A DNA stretch of 64,000 bases. Source: Microbulbifer variabilis. Its GTDB lineage: Bacteria > Pseudomonadota > Gammaproteobacteria > Pseudomonadales > Cellvibrionaceae. The notes under the pieces are model-generated. The model had not been told where the DNA came from, searched no databases, and saw nothing but the letters and a program-made list of their open reading frames with translations. Of the stretch, positions 40,271-50,506 are shown piece by piece; position 1 is the first letter of the stretch; each line of letters begins with the position of its first letter. A program made the position numbers and the translations under genes. The stretch lies in the NCBI RefSeq assembly GCF_023716485.1, contig NZ_CP092418.1, positions 3,628,501 through 3,692,500 on the forward strand, written 5' to 3'.

Positions 40271-41173
40271 ATGCTGACCTTACCCGCCCCCGCAAAACTC
40301 AACCTGATTCTGCGTATACTCGGCCGTCGCCCCGACGGTTACCATGAACTACAAACTCTCTTTCAAATACTCGATTACGGCGACAGTCTTGAGTTCTCCC
40401 TGCTGGACGACGGCAGTATCCGTGTGGATGCAGGCACTTTGGATGTTCCCGAGCAGGACAACCTGGTCTATCGCGCAGCTCTGCTGCTGCGTCAAAATAT
40501 GCAGTGGCAGAATAAATCGCTTCCCGGTGCAGATATCCGCCTGAGTAAAAAGTTGCCACACGGTGGCGGTATCGGCGGCGGCAGTAGCGACGCAGCCACT
40601 ACTCTGCTCGGTCTCAACTATCTGTGGCAGTGCCATCTATCCATCGATACCCTCGCCGAGCTTGGCCGGCAACTCGGCGCAGATATTCCAGTATTTGTGC
40701 GAGGGCACACCGCCTGGGCCGAAGGTGTTGGAGAAAAACTCACACCACTTTGCACAGAAAAACGCCACTATTTAGTCCTTGCTCCCGGTTGCCAGGTGAG
40801 TACCGCAAAAATTTTTTCCGATTCCCGTTTGACAAGAGATTCCGACGCAATTACATTAGCGGCCCTTCGCGAGGGGCAGCTCAATGAAACGCCACTCAGC
40901 AGTAAAAAACTGGAAGCTTTTTCCGGTAACGACTGCCAGGAACTTGTTGAGAGTCTCTACCCTGAAGTTCGCGATGCCCGAGAGTGGCTGCAGCAATTTG
41001 CGCCAGCACAACTCACCGGCACCGGAGGTTGCGTTTTTGCCGCCTTCGAAACTGAGCAAGCAGCCCGATCGGCACTTGTCAGGCTACCGCGAAAATGGCA
41101 GGGTTTTGTTGCGGCCGGTGTACAGACTTCACCGACACATCAGCAGCTCGCGAAATTAACCTCAAGCAATTGA
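40271..41173 (+). CDS. ispE: 4-diphosphocytidyl-2-C-methyl-D-erythritol kinase IspE
   Basis: GHMP kinase of the MEP isoprenoid pathway. K10 in PAPAKLNL and the ATP-binding LPHGGGIGGGSSDAA (95-109) are intact; the third GHMP motif is seen in TGTGGCVFAAF near the C-terminus. The 300-residue length is slightly long for IspE. A tRNA-Gln gene begins ten bases after its stop and is probably processed from the same transcript. Confidence 0.96.
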   Translation: MLTLPAPAKLNLILRILGRRPDGYHELQTLFQILDYGDSLEFSLLDDGSIRVDAGTLDVPEQDNLVYRAALLLRQNMQWQNKSLPGADIRLSKKLPHGGGIGGGSSDAATTLLGLNYLWQCHLSIDTLAELGRQLGADIPVFVRGHTAWAEGVGEKLTPLCTEKRHYLVLAPGCQVSTAKIFSDSRLTRDSDAITLAALREGQLNETPLSSKKLEAFSGNDCQELVESLYPEVRDAREWLQQFAPAQLTGTGGCVFAAFETEQAARSALVRLPRKWQGFVAAGVQTSPTHQQLAKLTSSN

Positions 41174-41183
41174 GGAAAGATAC

Positions 41184-41258
41184 TGGGGCGTAGCCAAGCG
41201 GTAAGGCAGCGGGTTTTGATCCCGTCATGCGAAGGTTCGAATCCTTCCGCCCCAGCCA
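41184..41258 (+). tRNA. tRNA-Gln (anticodon TTG)
   Basis: A 75-base cloverleaf with encoded CCA. The acceptor stem TGGGGCG pairs with CGCCCCA, the anticodon arm GCGGG-TTTTGAT-CCCGT presents TTG, and the T-loop is TTCGAAT. It is identical to the copy at 46489-46563. It lies directly after ispE and before prs. Confidence 0.97.
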
Positions 41259-41609
41259 TTTTCCTTTTATACAGTGGCACCAGCAAAAACCGGTTCCGAC
41301 ATGTTTCAGTCGACACTGACCCAACCGGCCGAGGCCACTCGTAGCGGGCTACAAGAAGCCTACCCCCGAATTCTAAAGAATAATGTCGAAGGCAGTTTTG
41401 CATGCAACTCCCTGCCGTCGACCCGGAGGCTTTCCGAATATAAAAGCAACCACCTGGGTGACCAGGAGCCACGGCCAGCACCTTTAACAGCTTCGCTATC
41501 CGCTCTATCGCCCCCTATAAAAAGTGGTGCTATCGCATCCTAACTGCTAGCAAATTATGCCGGCATCTACACTTCAACTCACTTCAAGACAGAATTAAAG
41601 GAACTCGCA
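41259..41609. other. Gap between tRNA-Gln and prs, no gene recognised
   Basis: This 351-base stretch contains no supported reading frame. CCTGG/CCAGG around 41453-41466 forms a short stem, and AAAGGAA just before prs is its ribosome site. It probably holds the prs promoter and leader; no clear -35/-10 pair was picked out by eye. Confidence 0.4.
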
Positions 41610-42551
41610 GTGGCTGACTTAATGGTCTTCACCGGCAACGCAAACCCGGAACTGGCGCAGAAAATTGTCGACCATATGGCGATCCCCCTGGGCGAAGCCA
41701 CGGTCAAGCGCTTCTCCGACGGCGAGATTGCAGTTGAAATTACCGACAACGTGCGCGGTCGCGACGTTTTCGTAGTGCAATCCACCTGCCAGCCCACCAA
41801 TCGAAACCTGATGGAGCTAATCCTACTGGTTGACGCCCTGCGCCGCGCCTCAGCCGGCCGCGTTACCGCAGTGGTTCCCTACTTCGGCTACGCCCGCCAG
41901 GACCGTCGCGTGCGCTCCCAGCGTGTACCAATTTCCGCAAAAGTGGTTGCCGATATGATGGTGAGCGTGGGTATCGACCGTGTGCTGACTGTCGACCTGC
42001 ACGCCGAGCAGATTCAGGGCTTTTTCGATGTGCCTGTGGATAACGTTTACGGCTCTTCCGTGTTGCTCGACGATATCGAGCGCCAAAAGTACCAGAACCT
42101 GGTTGTGGTATCCCCCGATATTGGCGGTGTTGTTCGTGCCCGCGCCGTGGCCAAGAGCCTCGACTGCGACCTAGCCATCATCGACAAACGCCGCCCCGCC
42201 GCCAACGTTGCCGAAGTGATGAACATCATCGGTGAAGTTAGTGGCCGCACCTGCCTGCTGGTAGACGATATGGTCGACACCGCTGGCACTTTGTGCAACG
42301 CCGCCAACGCCCTGAAAGAGCACGGCGCCGAGAAAGTTGTCGCCTACTGTACCCACCCAGTACTTTCCGGCAATGCCATCAGCAACCTGAACAACTCCGT
42401 TCTGGATGAGCTGGTGGTTACCGACTCCATCCCGCTGGGTGACAAAATGGAGAAAGCACCAAAAATTCGCCAGCTGACCTTGTCTGCCATGCTGGCCGAG
42501 TCCATGCGCCGTATCAGCAATGAGGAATCCCTCTCTGCGATGTTCCGCTAA
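41610..42551 (+). CDS. prs: Ribose-phosphate pyrophosphokinase Prs
   Basis: Makes PRPP from ribose 5-phosphate and ATP for nucleotide, histidine, tryptophan and NAD synthesis. The ribose-5-phosphate/PRPP loop DDMVDTAGT is at 219-227, RYGYARQDR-like ATP flag segment at 92-101 and the catalytic HAEQIQGFF at 131-139. The 313-residue length is normal. The start is GTG at 41610 with AAAGGAA seven to twelve bases before it. A strong terminator follows. Confidence 0.97.
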   Translation: MADLMVFTGNANPELAQKIVDHMAIPLGEATVKRFSDGEIAVEITDNVRGRDVFVVQSTCQPTNRNLMELILLVDALRRASAGRVTAVVPYFGYARQDRRVRSQRVPISAKVVADMMVSVGIDRVLTVDLHAEQIQGFFDVPVDNVYGSSVLLDDIERQKYQNLVVVSPDIGGVVRARAVAKSLDCDLAIIDKRRPAANVAEVMNIIGEVSGRTCLLVDDMVDTAGTLCNAANALKEHGAEKVVAYCTHPVLSGNAISNLNNSVLDELVVTDSIPLGDKMEKAPKIRQLTLSAMLAESMRRISNEESLSAMFR

Positions 42552-42572
42552 GGACTCCTTATCGGCAAATAG

Positions 42573-42602
42573 AAAAGTGCCCCGCAGCAGCGGGGCACTT
42601 TT
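42573..42602 (+). terminator. Strong intrinsic terminator after prs
   Basis: A 13-base perfect stem: AAAAGTGCCCCGC (42573-42585), loop AGCA, GCGGGGCACTTTT (42590-42602). The GC-rich core is flanked by A4 and T4, so it can act in both directions. It starts 22 bases after the prs stop, separating prs from rplY. Confidence 0.9.
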
Positions 42603-42741
42603 CGTTTGGGACTGATTCCCGTAGAATACGCGCCCGCCCGGCACTGCCGGGCTATTACTTCTGGGCAAGCGCCCAATTTACACTAACGCCAGAGCGGTCC
42701 GGTCGCAGGTCTCTCTGGACAGACAACCCGAGGTTTTACCC

Positions 42742-43365
42742 ATGTCTGATATCAAACTGAACGCCATTGCTCGCAGCGATGAAGGGAAAGGTGCGAGCCG
42801 CCGCCTGCGTCGCCTGGAAGGCCGTGTACCCGGCATCGTTTACGGTGGCGAAGTTGAGCCGCAGTCCGTATCCCTGCTGCAAAAGGACCTGTTCAAGGCC
42901 CTGGAAAACGAAGCTTTCTTCTCCTCCATGCTGACCATCGACGTCGACGGCAAAGAAGAGAAAGTTATTCTGCGCGATCTGCAACGTCACCCCGCAAAGC
43001 AGCTGCTTCTGCACATTGACTTCCAGCGCGTTTCCGCCAGCACCAAAGTACACGTGAAAGTGCCCCTGCACTTCCTCAACGAAGAAACCTGTAAAGGCGT
43101 TAAGGCCGGCGGCATCGTTTCTCACACCCTGACCGAGCTGGAAGTAAATGCTCCTGCCGGTAAACTGCCCGAGTTCATCGAGGTAGACCTGGCGGACCTG
43201 GAACTGGATGGCATCCTGCACATCTCCGACCTGAAACTGCCGGAAGGTGTTGAGTCTGCAGATCTGAGCCACGGCGAAGACCACAACCTGGTTGTAGCTT
43301 CTATTCACAAGCCTCGCGGCGCTGTTGAAGCTGAAGCCGAAGAAGCCGGCGAAGGCGAAGAGTAA
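42742..43365 (+). CDS. rplY: 50S ribosomal protein L25/general stress protein Ctc
   Basis: Binds 5S rRNA. The 207 residues comprise the L25 domain (about 1-95, with [21 protein letters not shown]) and the TL5/Ctc C-terminal beta domain (about 100-190), followed by an acidic alanine/glutamate tail. The long two-domain form is usual outside enterobacteria. It lies six bases upstream of pth. Confidence 0.96.
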   Translation: MSDIKLNAIARSDEGKGASRRLRRLEGRVPGIVYGGEVEPQSVSLLQKDLFKALENEAFFSSMLTIDVDGKEEKVILRDLQRHPAKQLLLHIDFQRVSASTKVHVKVPLHFLNEETCKGVKAGGIVSHTLTELEVNAPAGKLPEFIEVDLADLELDGILHISDLKLPEGVESADLSHGEDHNLVVASIHKPRGAVEAEAEEAGEGEE

Positions 43366-43370
43366 TCACC

Positions 43371-43967
43371 TTGGCTGCGGCACCGGATACTCCCATCCAG
43401 TTGATTGTCGGCCTGGGCAACCCCGGGCCGGAATATGACCGGACAAGACATAACGCCGGTGCCGACTTTGTTGTCGAACTGGCACGCCGCCACGGCACTC
43501 AGCTCAGCTCCGACAGCAAATACCACGGCCTCACCGGCCGTGTGCGGATCGGCAACCGGGAAGTCCGGCTGCTGATTCCCACCACCTATATGAATCGCAG
43601 TGGCCAGGCTGTAGGCCCACTGGCGAACTTCTTCAAAATTCCCCCGGAAGCCATATTGGTCGCTCACGATGAGCTGGACCTGGCCCCCGGTATCGCGCGC
43701 CTGAAAGCTGGCGGTGGTCACGGCGGACACAATGGCTTGCGGGATATTATTGCCGCTCTGGGCAACAACCGGGACTTTATGCGCCTGCGACTCGGCATCG
43801 GCCACCCCGGTAGCGCTAGCGAGGTGGCGCGCTTTGTCCTTCAGCGCGCCCCCAGGGCGGAACAGGAAACTCTGGCTGACGCCATCGATCACTCGATCGA
43901 CGTGCTGCCCACCGCCGCCAACGGCGACTGGGGCGCAGCCATGAAAACGCTGCACACCGCCAAATAG
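43371..43967 (+). CDS. pth: Peptidyl-tRNA hydrolase
   Basis: Frees tRNA from prematurely released peptidyl-tRNA. The family opening [20 protein letters not shown] is present with catalytic H27; NRSGQAVG and the HDELDL aspartate follow, then [13 protein letters not shown]. It has 198 residues. The start appears to be TTG at 43371, five bases after the rplY stop, since no ATG keeps the conserved N-terminus. Confidence 0.96.
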   Translation: MAAAPDTPIQLIVGLGNPGPEYDRTRHNAGADFVVELARRHGTQLSSDSKYHGLTGRVRIGNREVRLLIPTTYMNRSGQAVGPLANFFKIPPEAILVAHDELDLAPGIARLKAGGGHGGHNGLRDIIAALGNNRDFMRLRLGIGHPGSASEVARFVLQRAPRAEQETLADAIDHSIDVLPTAANGDWGAAMKTLHTAK

Positions 43968-44172
43968 ATCCCACCGGGCGGCTTGCCTTTTGCCCCGGAA
44001 ATCTCGATAGTGTGCTGCGCCAAATTGCCGGTATTTTCCCGGCTGGCCCGGATCATTCGGAGGCCGCGCTACCCAGCCCGCCCAGACTCCCGCCAGCGCA
44101 ATCACTACCGGACTTCAAACGCAATTAGCAGAGCGCGCGGTACGCGCCTCAGGCAAACGGAAAAATATCACC

Positions 44173-45264
44173 ATGGGTTTTACTTGCGGTATTGTCGGCC
44201 TGCCTAACGTGGGCAAATCCACCCTCTTCAATGCACTGACCAAAGCGGGAATCGACGCAGAGAACTTCCCCTTCTGCACCATCGAGCCCAACGCCGGCGT
44301 AGTGCCAGTGCCGGATCCCCGCCTCGACAAGTTAGCGGAGATCGTCAAGCCCCAGAAAGTGATTCCAACCACCATGGAGTTCACCGATATCGCCGGACTG
44401 GTTGCAGGTGCCTCCAAAGGCGAAGGTCTGGGCAACAAATTCCTCGCCAATATCCGCGAGACCGATGCCATCGCTCACGTTGTACGCTGTTTCGAAGACG
44501 ACAATGTCATCCACGTGGCCAATCAGGTGCACCCGGTATCCGATATCGAAGTGATCAACACCGAGCTGGCACTCGCCGACCTGGACACTGTGGAGAAAGC
44601 TCTGCAACGCTTTACCCGCGCCGCCAAGGGGCAGGACAAGCACGCCATCAAGATGAAAGCGCTGCTGGAAAAAATCCTGCCACACCTGAACGAAGCCAAG
44701 CCGCTACGCTCCTTTGGCCTGTCCGAAGATGAACTGACGGACCTGCGTGAACTGAGCCTGCTCACGGTGAAGCCCACCATGTACATTGCCAACGTGCACG
44801 AAGACGGTTTCGAAAATAATCCGCACCTGGACGCCGTTGCCGCCATCGCCGCTGAAGAGAACGCTGTACTGGTACCCATCTGCAACAAGCTTGAAGCGGA
44901 AATTGCCGAACTGGACGACGATGAGAAGCAAGAATTCCTGGAAGAACTGGGTATGGAAGAGCCGGGCTTGAACCGTGTAATCCGCGCCGGTTACCAACTG
45001 CTTGGCCTGCACACCTACTTTACCGCCGGCGTGAAGGAAGTGCGCGCCTGGACCATCCCGCTAGGTGCCACCGCACCCAATGCCGCCGGCAAGATCCATA
45101 CGGACTTTGAGAAAGGCTTTATCCGCGCCGAAGTGATTAGCTACAGTGACTTTGTCGATCACAATGGCGAGGCTGGAGCCAAAGACGCAGGCAAGTGGCG
45201 CCTGGAGGGTAAAGATTATGTTGTCGCTGATGGTGACGTAATTCACTTCCGCTTCAACGTCTAA
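44173..45264 (+). CDS. ychF: Redox-regulated ATPase YchF
   Basis: Obg-family P-loop ATPase that associates with ribosomes and modulates oxidative stress responses. Walker [10 protein letters not shown] is at 9-17; the G4-type specificity region is not NKxD, consistent with ATP preference. A coiled coil and the C-terminal TGS domain complete the 363 residues. It follows pth after 205 bases, the conserved pth-ychF order. Confidence 0.96.
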   Translation: MGFTCGIVGLPNVGKSTLFNALTKAGIDAENFPFCTIEPNAGVVPVPDPRLDKLAEIVKPQKVIPTTMEFTDIAGLVAGASKGEGLGNKFLANIRETDAIAHVVRCFEDDNVIHVANQVHPVSDIEVINTELALADLDTVEKALQRFTRAAKGQDKHAIKMKALLEKILPHLNEAKPLRSFGLSEDELTDLRELSLLTVKPTMYIANVHEDGFENNPHLDAVAAIAAEENAVLVPICNKLEAEIAELDDDEKQEFLEELGMEEPGLNRVIRAGYQLLGLHTYFTAGVKEVRAWTIPLGATAPNAAGKIHTDFEKGFIRAEVISYSDFVDHNGEAGAKDAGKWRLEGKDYVVADGDVIHFRFNV

Positions 45265-45285
45265 TCCCCCTGCTATCTATCCTTC

Positions 45286-45306
45286 GCCTCCCCACCCCGG
45301 GGAGGC
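45286..45306 (+). terminator. Hairpin after ychF
   Basis: GCCTCCCC (45286-45293) and GGGGAGGC (45299-45306) form an eight-base GC-rich stem with a five-base loop, 21 bases after the ychF stop. No T-run follows, so termination may be partial. Confidence 0.45.
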
Positions 45307-45327
45307 TGTCTCTGCGGCGTAAGATCC

Positions 45328-46281
45328 ATGGCGCAATCAAACTGGAAAGTCGGCCTGCCTTTGGCATTGACCACCGTCTTTATGTGGGCAGCCCTACCCA
45401 TCGCCCTCAAAGGCCTTTTGGAACACATCAGCCCTGAGACCGCCACCTGGTATCGTTTTGCTGGCGCGGCGTTGTTGGCGGGACTCTACTACGGGCGTGC
45501 ACGGCAATTGAAATTAAAGGCACTGTTCAGCCGCAGCCTGCTGCTGTTCACCCTACTCGCCGTGGCCGGGCTGCTGTTGAATTACCTCACCTATGCCAGC
45601 GGCCTAAATCACATCACCCCTGGTGCGGCACAGATCGTGATCCAGCTAGCCCCGCTACTACTGCTGATCTCCAGTGTTCTGTGGCTTAATGAACGCTTTT
45701 CTCCGAGACAGTGGGCCGGTGTGGCCCTAGTGGTGATGGGGCTACTGTTATTTTTCAACCAGCGCCTCGCCGAGCTGGGGAGCGGCGCCGATAGTGATTA
45801 CCTGCTGGGGCTCGGATTGATCCTGATCGCCGCGGTATCCTGGGCGGTATATGGCTTTTTCCAGAAGAAAATCCTCAGCCGCGCCACACCCCAGGACTTG
45901 CTGGTATTGATTTATATTGCTGGCACCCTGTGCTTCCTACCCATGGCAGATCCACTGGATGTCACCCATCTGGGCTGGCTGGACTGGCTGCTACTTGCAT
46001 TTCTTACCGCCAACACACTGATCGCCTATGGCGCCTTTAGCAAGGCCCTGGCGCACTGGGAAGCCTCCAGTGTCAGCGCCACTCTGTCACTGGTACCAGT
46101 AATCACGCTGCTGTTCAGCACCCTGGTGAGCAGTATCTGGCCCGATTACATCGCGGTGGAGCCGCTTAACTGGATCAGCTGGAGTGGTGCCGCTGCGGTG
46201 GTGTTGGGTTCCGCCCTCGCCGCTATCCGTTCCGGGCATCGCGCCAAGGGCTCTGCGGCTCCAGATGAAAAAAATCGCTAA
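45328..46281 (+). CDS. EamA/DMT-superfamily transporter
   Basis: Ten-helix inner-membrane permease of 317 residues made of two EamA repeats. The first repeat begins LPLALTTVFMWAALPIALKGLLE; TPGAAQIVIQLAPLLLLISSVL and the second repeat ASSVSATLSLVPVITLLFSTL are typical. The substrate cannot be told; relatives export amino acids or other metabolites. A tRNA promoter lies just after its stop. Confidence 0.88.
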   Translation: MAQSNWKVGLPLALTTVFMWAALPIALKGLLEHISPETATWYRFAGAALLAGLYYGRARQLKLKALFSRSLLLFTLLAVAGLLLNYLTYASGLNHITPGAAQIVIQLAPLLLLISSVLWLNERFSPRQWAGVALVVMGLLLFFNQRLAELGSGADSDYLLGLGLILIAAVSWAVYGFFQKKILSRATPQDLLVLIYIAGTLCFLPMADPLDVTHLGWLDWLLLAFLTANTLIAYGAFSKALAHWEASSVSATLSLVPVITLLFSTLVSSIWPDYIAVEPLNWISWSGAAAVVLGSALAAIRSGHRAKGSAAPDEKNR

Positions 46282-46307
46282 CTAACTGAAAAGAATACAA
46301 AAAAGTG

Positions 46308-46336
46308 TTGACACACCCAGCCCATCGATTAATAAT
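46308..46336 (+). promoter_or_regulatory. Sigma-70 promoter of the tRNA-Met/tRNA-Gln unit
   Basis: TTGACA at 46308-46313 is a perfect -35. After exactly 17 bases comes AATAAT (46331-46336) as -10. The following TCGCGCCC is a GC-rich discriminator of the kind found at stringently controlled stable-RNA promoters. The tRNA-Met gene starts about 30 bases beyond the expected transcription start. Confidence 0.8.
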
Positions 46337-46372
46337 TCGCGCCCTCGGGACAGCCGAGACAACAAAAGAAAT

Positions 46373-46449
<77 letters not shown>

Positions 46450-46488
46450 TTTCAAATCACAGAGACTATTCTTTGTGAACCTTGAAAC

Positions 46489-46563
46489 TGGGGCGTAGCC
46501 AAGCGGTAAGGCAGCGGGTTTTGATCCCGTCATGCGAAGGTTCGAATCCTTCCGCCCCAGCCA
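46489..46563 (+). tRNA. tRNA-Gln (anticodon TTG), second copy
   Basis: Base-for-base identical to 41184-41258 over the full 75 bases, but with different flanks. It is 39 bases after tRNA-Met and shares its promoter. Confidence 0.97.
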
Positions 46564-46701
46564 TCTTCCAGAATTTATCCCGCAGGCCCGAATCAGGGCA
46601 GCACTCGAAGCCAGATTACTTAGCAGCTGATATTTTTTATCGCAAAACATCTAGTCTTTGCCGCCGGCACGCAGTCGCGCGCCAGCACTCGCCAAGCTCC
46701 C

Positions 46702-47769
46702 TTATTTAACCCCCGGTATCAAACTCTCCTCTATCGCAACTGCCTTAATCTCTGCACCAGACCCATTTGCTGCCGCGCCACGGCTGAGCTCTCGGCGCAA
46801 CCCCAATACCCGCAGCCACTCGAACCCCAGTAAGCACAGCAATAACGCCAATAGCACTAGAGGTCCTCCCAGGCCGCTTAGGGCTTGCCGTTCCGACGCA
46901 CAGATCCACACAAGCTGTACAACACACAGTAGAGCCACAATTAGCAGGGTGGGTTTGCGCCCCAGCAAGCTCACAACAAAAACACCAAGGGGCGCCCCCA
47001 AGGCCACCACCGGCGCCGCTGCCAGCCAGTTACCAAAAACCCCTGGCTGCCAGTCGCCGGCCAGCGACTTCACCAGCACACCGAGAACAGAGCAGAAGGC
47101 CATGATCACTACCGAGGTGGGAATCGCTACCTTCAGGTCCACACGGCTCAGCAGCACCAAAGCCGCGTACACCAGCATATCCACACCAACCCCGGTTACC
47201 GAGACCACACAGAAGCCCGCAAAAGCTCCAAGCAGAAGACCTACACGAAAATCCGTTGGGCACTGCGGATCACCCTTGTGCTCACAGTCGGTGATCTCGG
47301 CGAGCCGATACAAATGAAATATCCCAAAGCTACCCCAAAGCACCGCGAAAGAGAGCTTCACCCACAGTTCGGAAATCATCGGCGCAAACAGCAATATGCC
47401 CACGGGGGTAGCCAATAAAGAACCGAGCAAGGCGCCACGTAGCATCGACCAGGCTAACGGCTGCCGCCGACAGAGAATAAACAGGCTGGCACTAACCATA
47501 CCGATCGACTGCACCGCAAAACTGAAGTCGCGGCCGAGACTGGCAGGCATATCAAATAAGAGCACCAACACGGGGAAGCCCACCGTGCCTCCGCCCATGG
47601 GCGTGGAACCGGCGGCATAGCTGCCGAGCGCCATGGCAAGCGCCATGGACCAATGCTCCAGTGCTAGGGCCAAGTTATCGCCCTGCACAACGAGAAACAG
47701 CCAAGCTCCGTAAAATAACGCCAACCAGGCAAACCAGTAGCGGAAAGAGAGCCGCGCTAAGTATTTCAT
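46702..47769 (-). CDS. TSUP/TauE-SafE-family permease
   Basis: Integral membrane protein of 355 residues with about eight to nine hydrophobic segments. The paired TSUP motifs appear as GSTPMGGGTVGFPVLVLLF in the first half and VVSVTGVGVDMLVYAALVLL in the second. The family exports or imports sulfite, sulfoacetate or other organosulfur anions. A short cysteine-containing loop (DCEHKGDPQCPTD) joins the halves. The substrate is unknown. Confidence 0.87.
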   Translation of the reverse strand: MKYLARLSFRYWFAWLALFYGAWLFLVVQGDNLALALEHWSMALAMALGSYAAGSTPMGGGTVGFPVLVLLFDMPASLGRDFSFAVQSIGMVSASLFILCRRQPLAWSMLRGALLGSLLATPVGILLFAPMISELWVKLSFAVLWGSFGIFHLYRLAEITDCEHKGDPQCPTDFRVGLLLGAFAGFCVVSVTGVGVDMLVYAALVLLSRVDLKVAIPTSVVIMAFCSVLGVLVKSLAGDWQPGVFGNWLAAAPVVALGAPLGVFVVSLLGRKPTLLIVALLCVVQLVWICASERQALSGLGGPLVLLALLLCLLGFEWLRVLGLRRELSRGAAANGSGAEIKAVAIEESLIPGVK

Positions 47770-47887
47770 TTTATTATTCGCGAACTTAAACGTCAGAGGG
47801 GCTAATAGTGGTACGAGTGTAAGGCGGGATCAAGGAGGGATAATGACTGCTGATAACTACATCTCGTAATACTGATACGCGCAGACA

Positions 47888-47911
47888 GCCCGGCAACTGC
47901 AATTGCCGGGC
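47888..47911 (-). terminator. Hairpin downstream of the SapC-like gene
   Basis: GCCCGGCAA and TTGCCGGGC form a nine-base stem with a six-base loop, ten bases beyond the 3' end of the leftward gene at 47921. No T-run follows in that direction. Confidence 0.5.
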
Positions 47912-47920
47912 CATACAGGA

Positions 47921-48628
47921 TTAGTTCAGACGCTTCTTGCGAATCAGATTCTGGACCTGCATGGAGGACATCATGGAAGCATAGATCGCCGGCAGGGCGC
48001 CACGCTTGCGCAGTTCCAGGAAGTCTTCATCGGATAGCTTGTTCAGCTTCTCTTCGTCAATCACGTAGAAACCAGTCAGATCGTAGGGCTTATCCTCTTC
48101 GGTAATACGCAGAGTCAGCTTCTTCTGGGTCAGCAGGTCTTTGGATACCAGGAATTCGATAAACGACTCGGTAACAGATACGCGCTGGGCAGTTTCCACC
48201 ACCACCTGAGCGCGGTTTTTCAGGTAGTCAGTCTGCTCGCCCTCACCGTCAAACAGAGCCTCACCTGCGGACTCACTCAACATGCTGGAGTCTTCATCGA
48301 TACACAGTACCGCCTGATCGGTATTCTCCGGGTTCTTCACCAGCACGAATGGGTAGGTGCGAACCTGCAGAGGAATGTAGCTGCCATTCCAACCCTCAGC
48401 GCCAGAGAACAGGTTTTCACCGGGACGCAGGCCTGTAAGGGCAACCACTTTAAACTGCTCAGTATTCTGGTCTTTTACGAACAGGATCGGATAGCTCTGG
48501 GCCGCCTGAACAATTTCCTGAACCACCAGCGGCAAAATATGATTGCTGCTCACATGGTCAAAAGTGATGTCCTGGGTGAGTTTCAGGTTGGCGTGTGCCT
48601 TTTTATCCAAAGCTTTGATCTGTGCCAT
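47921..48628 (-). CDS. SapC-family protein
   Basis: The 235-residue protein matches the SapC family named after a Campylobacter S-layer-associated gene; the molecular role is not established. No signal peptide or membrane helix is present. Recognisable features are NGSYIPLQVRTYPFVL, LCIDEDSSMLSE and the C-terminal MSSMQVQNLIRKKRL. It stands alone between a permease and an S41 peptidase. In marine gammaproteobacteria such genes are often near iron-transport or tryptophan-halogenase loci; none are seen here. Confidence 0.8.
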   Translation of the reverse strand: MAQIKALDKKAHANLKLTQDITFDHVSSNHILPLVVQEIVQAAQSYPILFVKDQNTEQFKVVALTGLRPGENLFSGAEGWNGSYIPLQVRTYPFVLVKNPENTDQAVLCIDEDSSMLSESAGEALFDGEGEQTDYLKNRAQVVVETAQRVSVTESFIEFLVSKDLLTQKKLTLRITEEDKPYDLTGFYVIDEEKLNKLSDEDFLELRKRGALPAIYASMMSSMQVQNLIRKKRLN

Positions 48629-48974
48629 AAGTACAACTCCTAGCTACTTTTATAGTTACTTAATTTTCAGAGATACCCTAACGTACCACTTAATTGGCTT
48701 ATAAACGATGACAAGCGCTTTCCTGTAGTCGCCGGAAACCAAAGTCAGCATTAAACAGGTAAGCGGGCCAACAGGCAATCTCGACCACCAGTAAATTATC
48801 TAAAGACAAAATCCCGCGAGCATGCCTCTCCCAGCAAAGACTTGGGTTCCAGCCATATAATAGAAATGTGAGGCATAACAGTCCAAGCTTGTACAGGGAA
48901 CCATCAGAGTAGAATTATTTAAGGGACCCGTAACAGCAGGGAAAGTTAGTCAACATTGTTCAATAAATCCGCAA
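48629..48974. other. Gap between S41 peptidase and SapC-like genes
   Basis: The 346-base AT-rich gap holds no supported reading frame. It must carry the promoter for the leftward SapC-like gene. No convincing RNA gene, repeat or -35/-10 pair was seen. Confidence 0.35.
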
Positions 48975-50366
48975 TCAGAGCGCTGAGCTAGTGATTGTGC
49001 TCTTCAAGTCAATGAAAGCCCTATCCAGCACCCTGTCCTCACCTGATCTCACAATATCCAGGGTGCGCTCCACCAGAATATCTGGCTGGATACCATAGCC
49101 AACAAACTCCCGCCCATCAGGGTAAGTGTCCCGCTTGGTACACACCCTGAAAGTACCACCTCCAGGAAGATCTACAATCATTGGCTGACCTGTACTGCCA
49201 TAAGTAGGCTCACCGACGGTAGTAAAATGCTCGAGAGAATCTGCATACACCAAGAAATCTTCGGCTGCAGAGGCGGTATTTCGGCCGATTAGTACATAAG
49301 TTGGCACTATGTGGTTACTATCCAATTTCGGCTCAACTATATCCCCGGAGTCCTCACTAAATTCCCACGAAGCACCCTCTGCATAGGGCCGATACTCTTC
49401 TAAATCTTCAAACTGATCGGCAAAAGAGCCCCAGGCCTTATAAGCCGCAACATGTTTGGGAGTTTTCCATACAGAGCCTGGTAAATCCCGATCAGTCAAA
49501 TAAGAGATTATCTCTCCGGCATAAGCAGAATTACCTCCACCATTAAAACGCAGATCAATAATCAGCCCTTTAGACTTAGTAATCTCATCGTAATGAGATT
49601 TAAACTGCGCAACAATCGCCTCATCATGAAAACCATTTAGCGCTACATAACCAATATCATTCTCCAGCCATTTGAACTCAAACAGCTCACCGTTGGAGGC
49701 GGGCTGTTTAATTGAGGCATATTCGATCTTCCTACCCCGCGCATCCCGCTTAACCTCAATACTCTTGGTCGCCCCATCAGGGGTTTCAATAGTGAGCTGG
49801 GCCATGCTGCCGGGCTTTCCATCAAGAGCATCCCGAACCGCGGTATTCCAGAGAATATGCTGGGTAGAGCTGGCAATATATGGCATAACCTGCTCTTTTA
49901 AATGAGCTTCTATGGGCTGCCCATTGATTGCGACAATAATTGAACCCGGAGGAATATGTGACTCCAAGCCCTTCTCAACACCTGTGATTACTGCTTTACG
50001 TCCGGCCTCAGCTAAGCGAATAGCTGGCCAGTCTACATAGCTGGAGGACATACCCTTTGGGTAATAAATATTAGTATGTCCATCCTGTAGAAAGGCATTG
50101 AGACGCTTTAACTCGCGGTAATATTCATAGGTGTTTTGTGTTGCTAAAACCCGTGGAATAAACTCCTGGTATTTAGTATCAAAGTCCAACTCGGGAACCT
50201 GATCGAAGAAAGCAAAGTTATAGCTAACTTCCTTCCAATAAAGGGAGAGTCCATTAAGTTTTTCTGCATCAGATAAATTCTCTGGAACTTTATTGATGCC
50301 CTTCGCAAATACAATGCCAGCAGAGAAAGTTGCTAGAGAAAAAGCCAATATAAATTTTTTTAGCAC
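48975..50366 (-). CDS. Secreted S41-family peptidase
   Basis: Serine peptidase of the C-terminal-processing/tricorn-core family, 463 residues. The signal peptide ends near IVFAKG (about 18-23). H97 in QDGHTNI, the GLIIDLRFNGGGNS strand (267-280) and nucleophile S366 in GRNTASAAEDF are the recognisable catalytic elements; a PDZ-like segment (about 125-210) precedes the core. The substrate is unknown, and export to the periplasm or beyond is inferred from the signal peptide. Base composition is AT-richer than the core genes. Confidence 0.85.
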   Translation of the reverse strand: MLKKFILAFSLATFSAGIVFAKGINKVPENLSDAEKLNGLSLYWKEVSYNFAFFDQVPELDFDTKYQEFIPRVLATQNTYEYYRELKRLNAFLQDGHTNIYYPKGMSSSYVDWPAIRLAEAGRKAVITGVEKGLESHIPPGSIIVAINGQPIEAHLKEQVMPYIASSTQHILWNTAVRDALDGKPGSMAQLTIETPDGATKSIEVKRDARGRKIEYASIKQPASNGELFEFKWLENDIGYVALNGFHDEAIVAQFKSHYDEITKSKGLIIDLRFNGGGNSAYAGEIISYLTDRDLPGSVWKTPKHVAAYKAWGSFADQFEDLEEYRPYAEGASWEFSEDSGDIVEPKLDSNHIVPTYVLIGRNTASAAEDFLVYADSLEHFTTVGEPTYGSTGQPMIVDLPGGGTFRVCTKRDTYPDGREFVGYGIQPDILVERTLDIVRSGEDRVLDRAFIDLKSTITSSAL

Positions 50367-50506
50367 AATAAAAGCCCTATAGATGCAAGGACTTCTATTT
50401 TAGGGCTAGGGGATGGATGGTCAATACAGACCACCTTTATAAGACTGCAATTTGTCAAATATGAAATGCAATATGGCTACATTTGCTTTTTATTTGACTT
50501 CACCAT

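Noticed and set aside
46658..47317. 219-codon + strand frame over the TauE-type gene.
   Set aside because: The opposite-strand permease has clear TSUP motifs; this product is threonine/serine/proline-rich shadow sequence.
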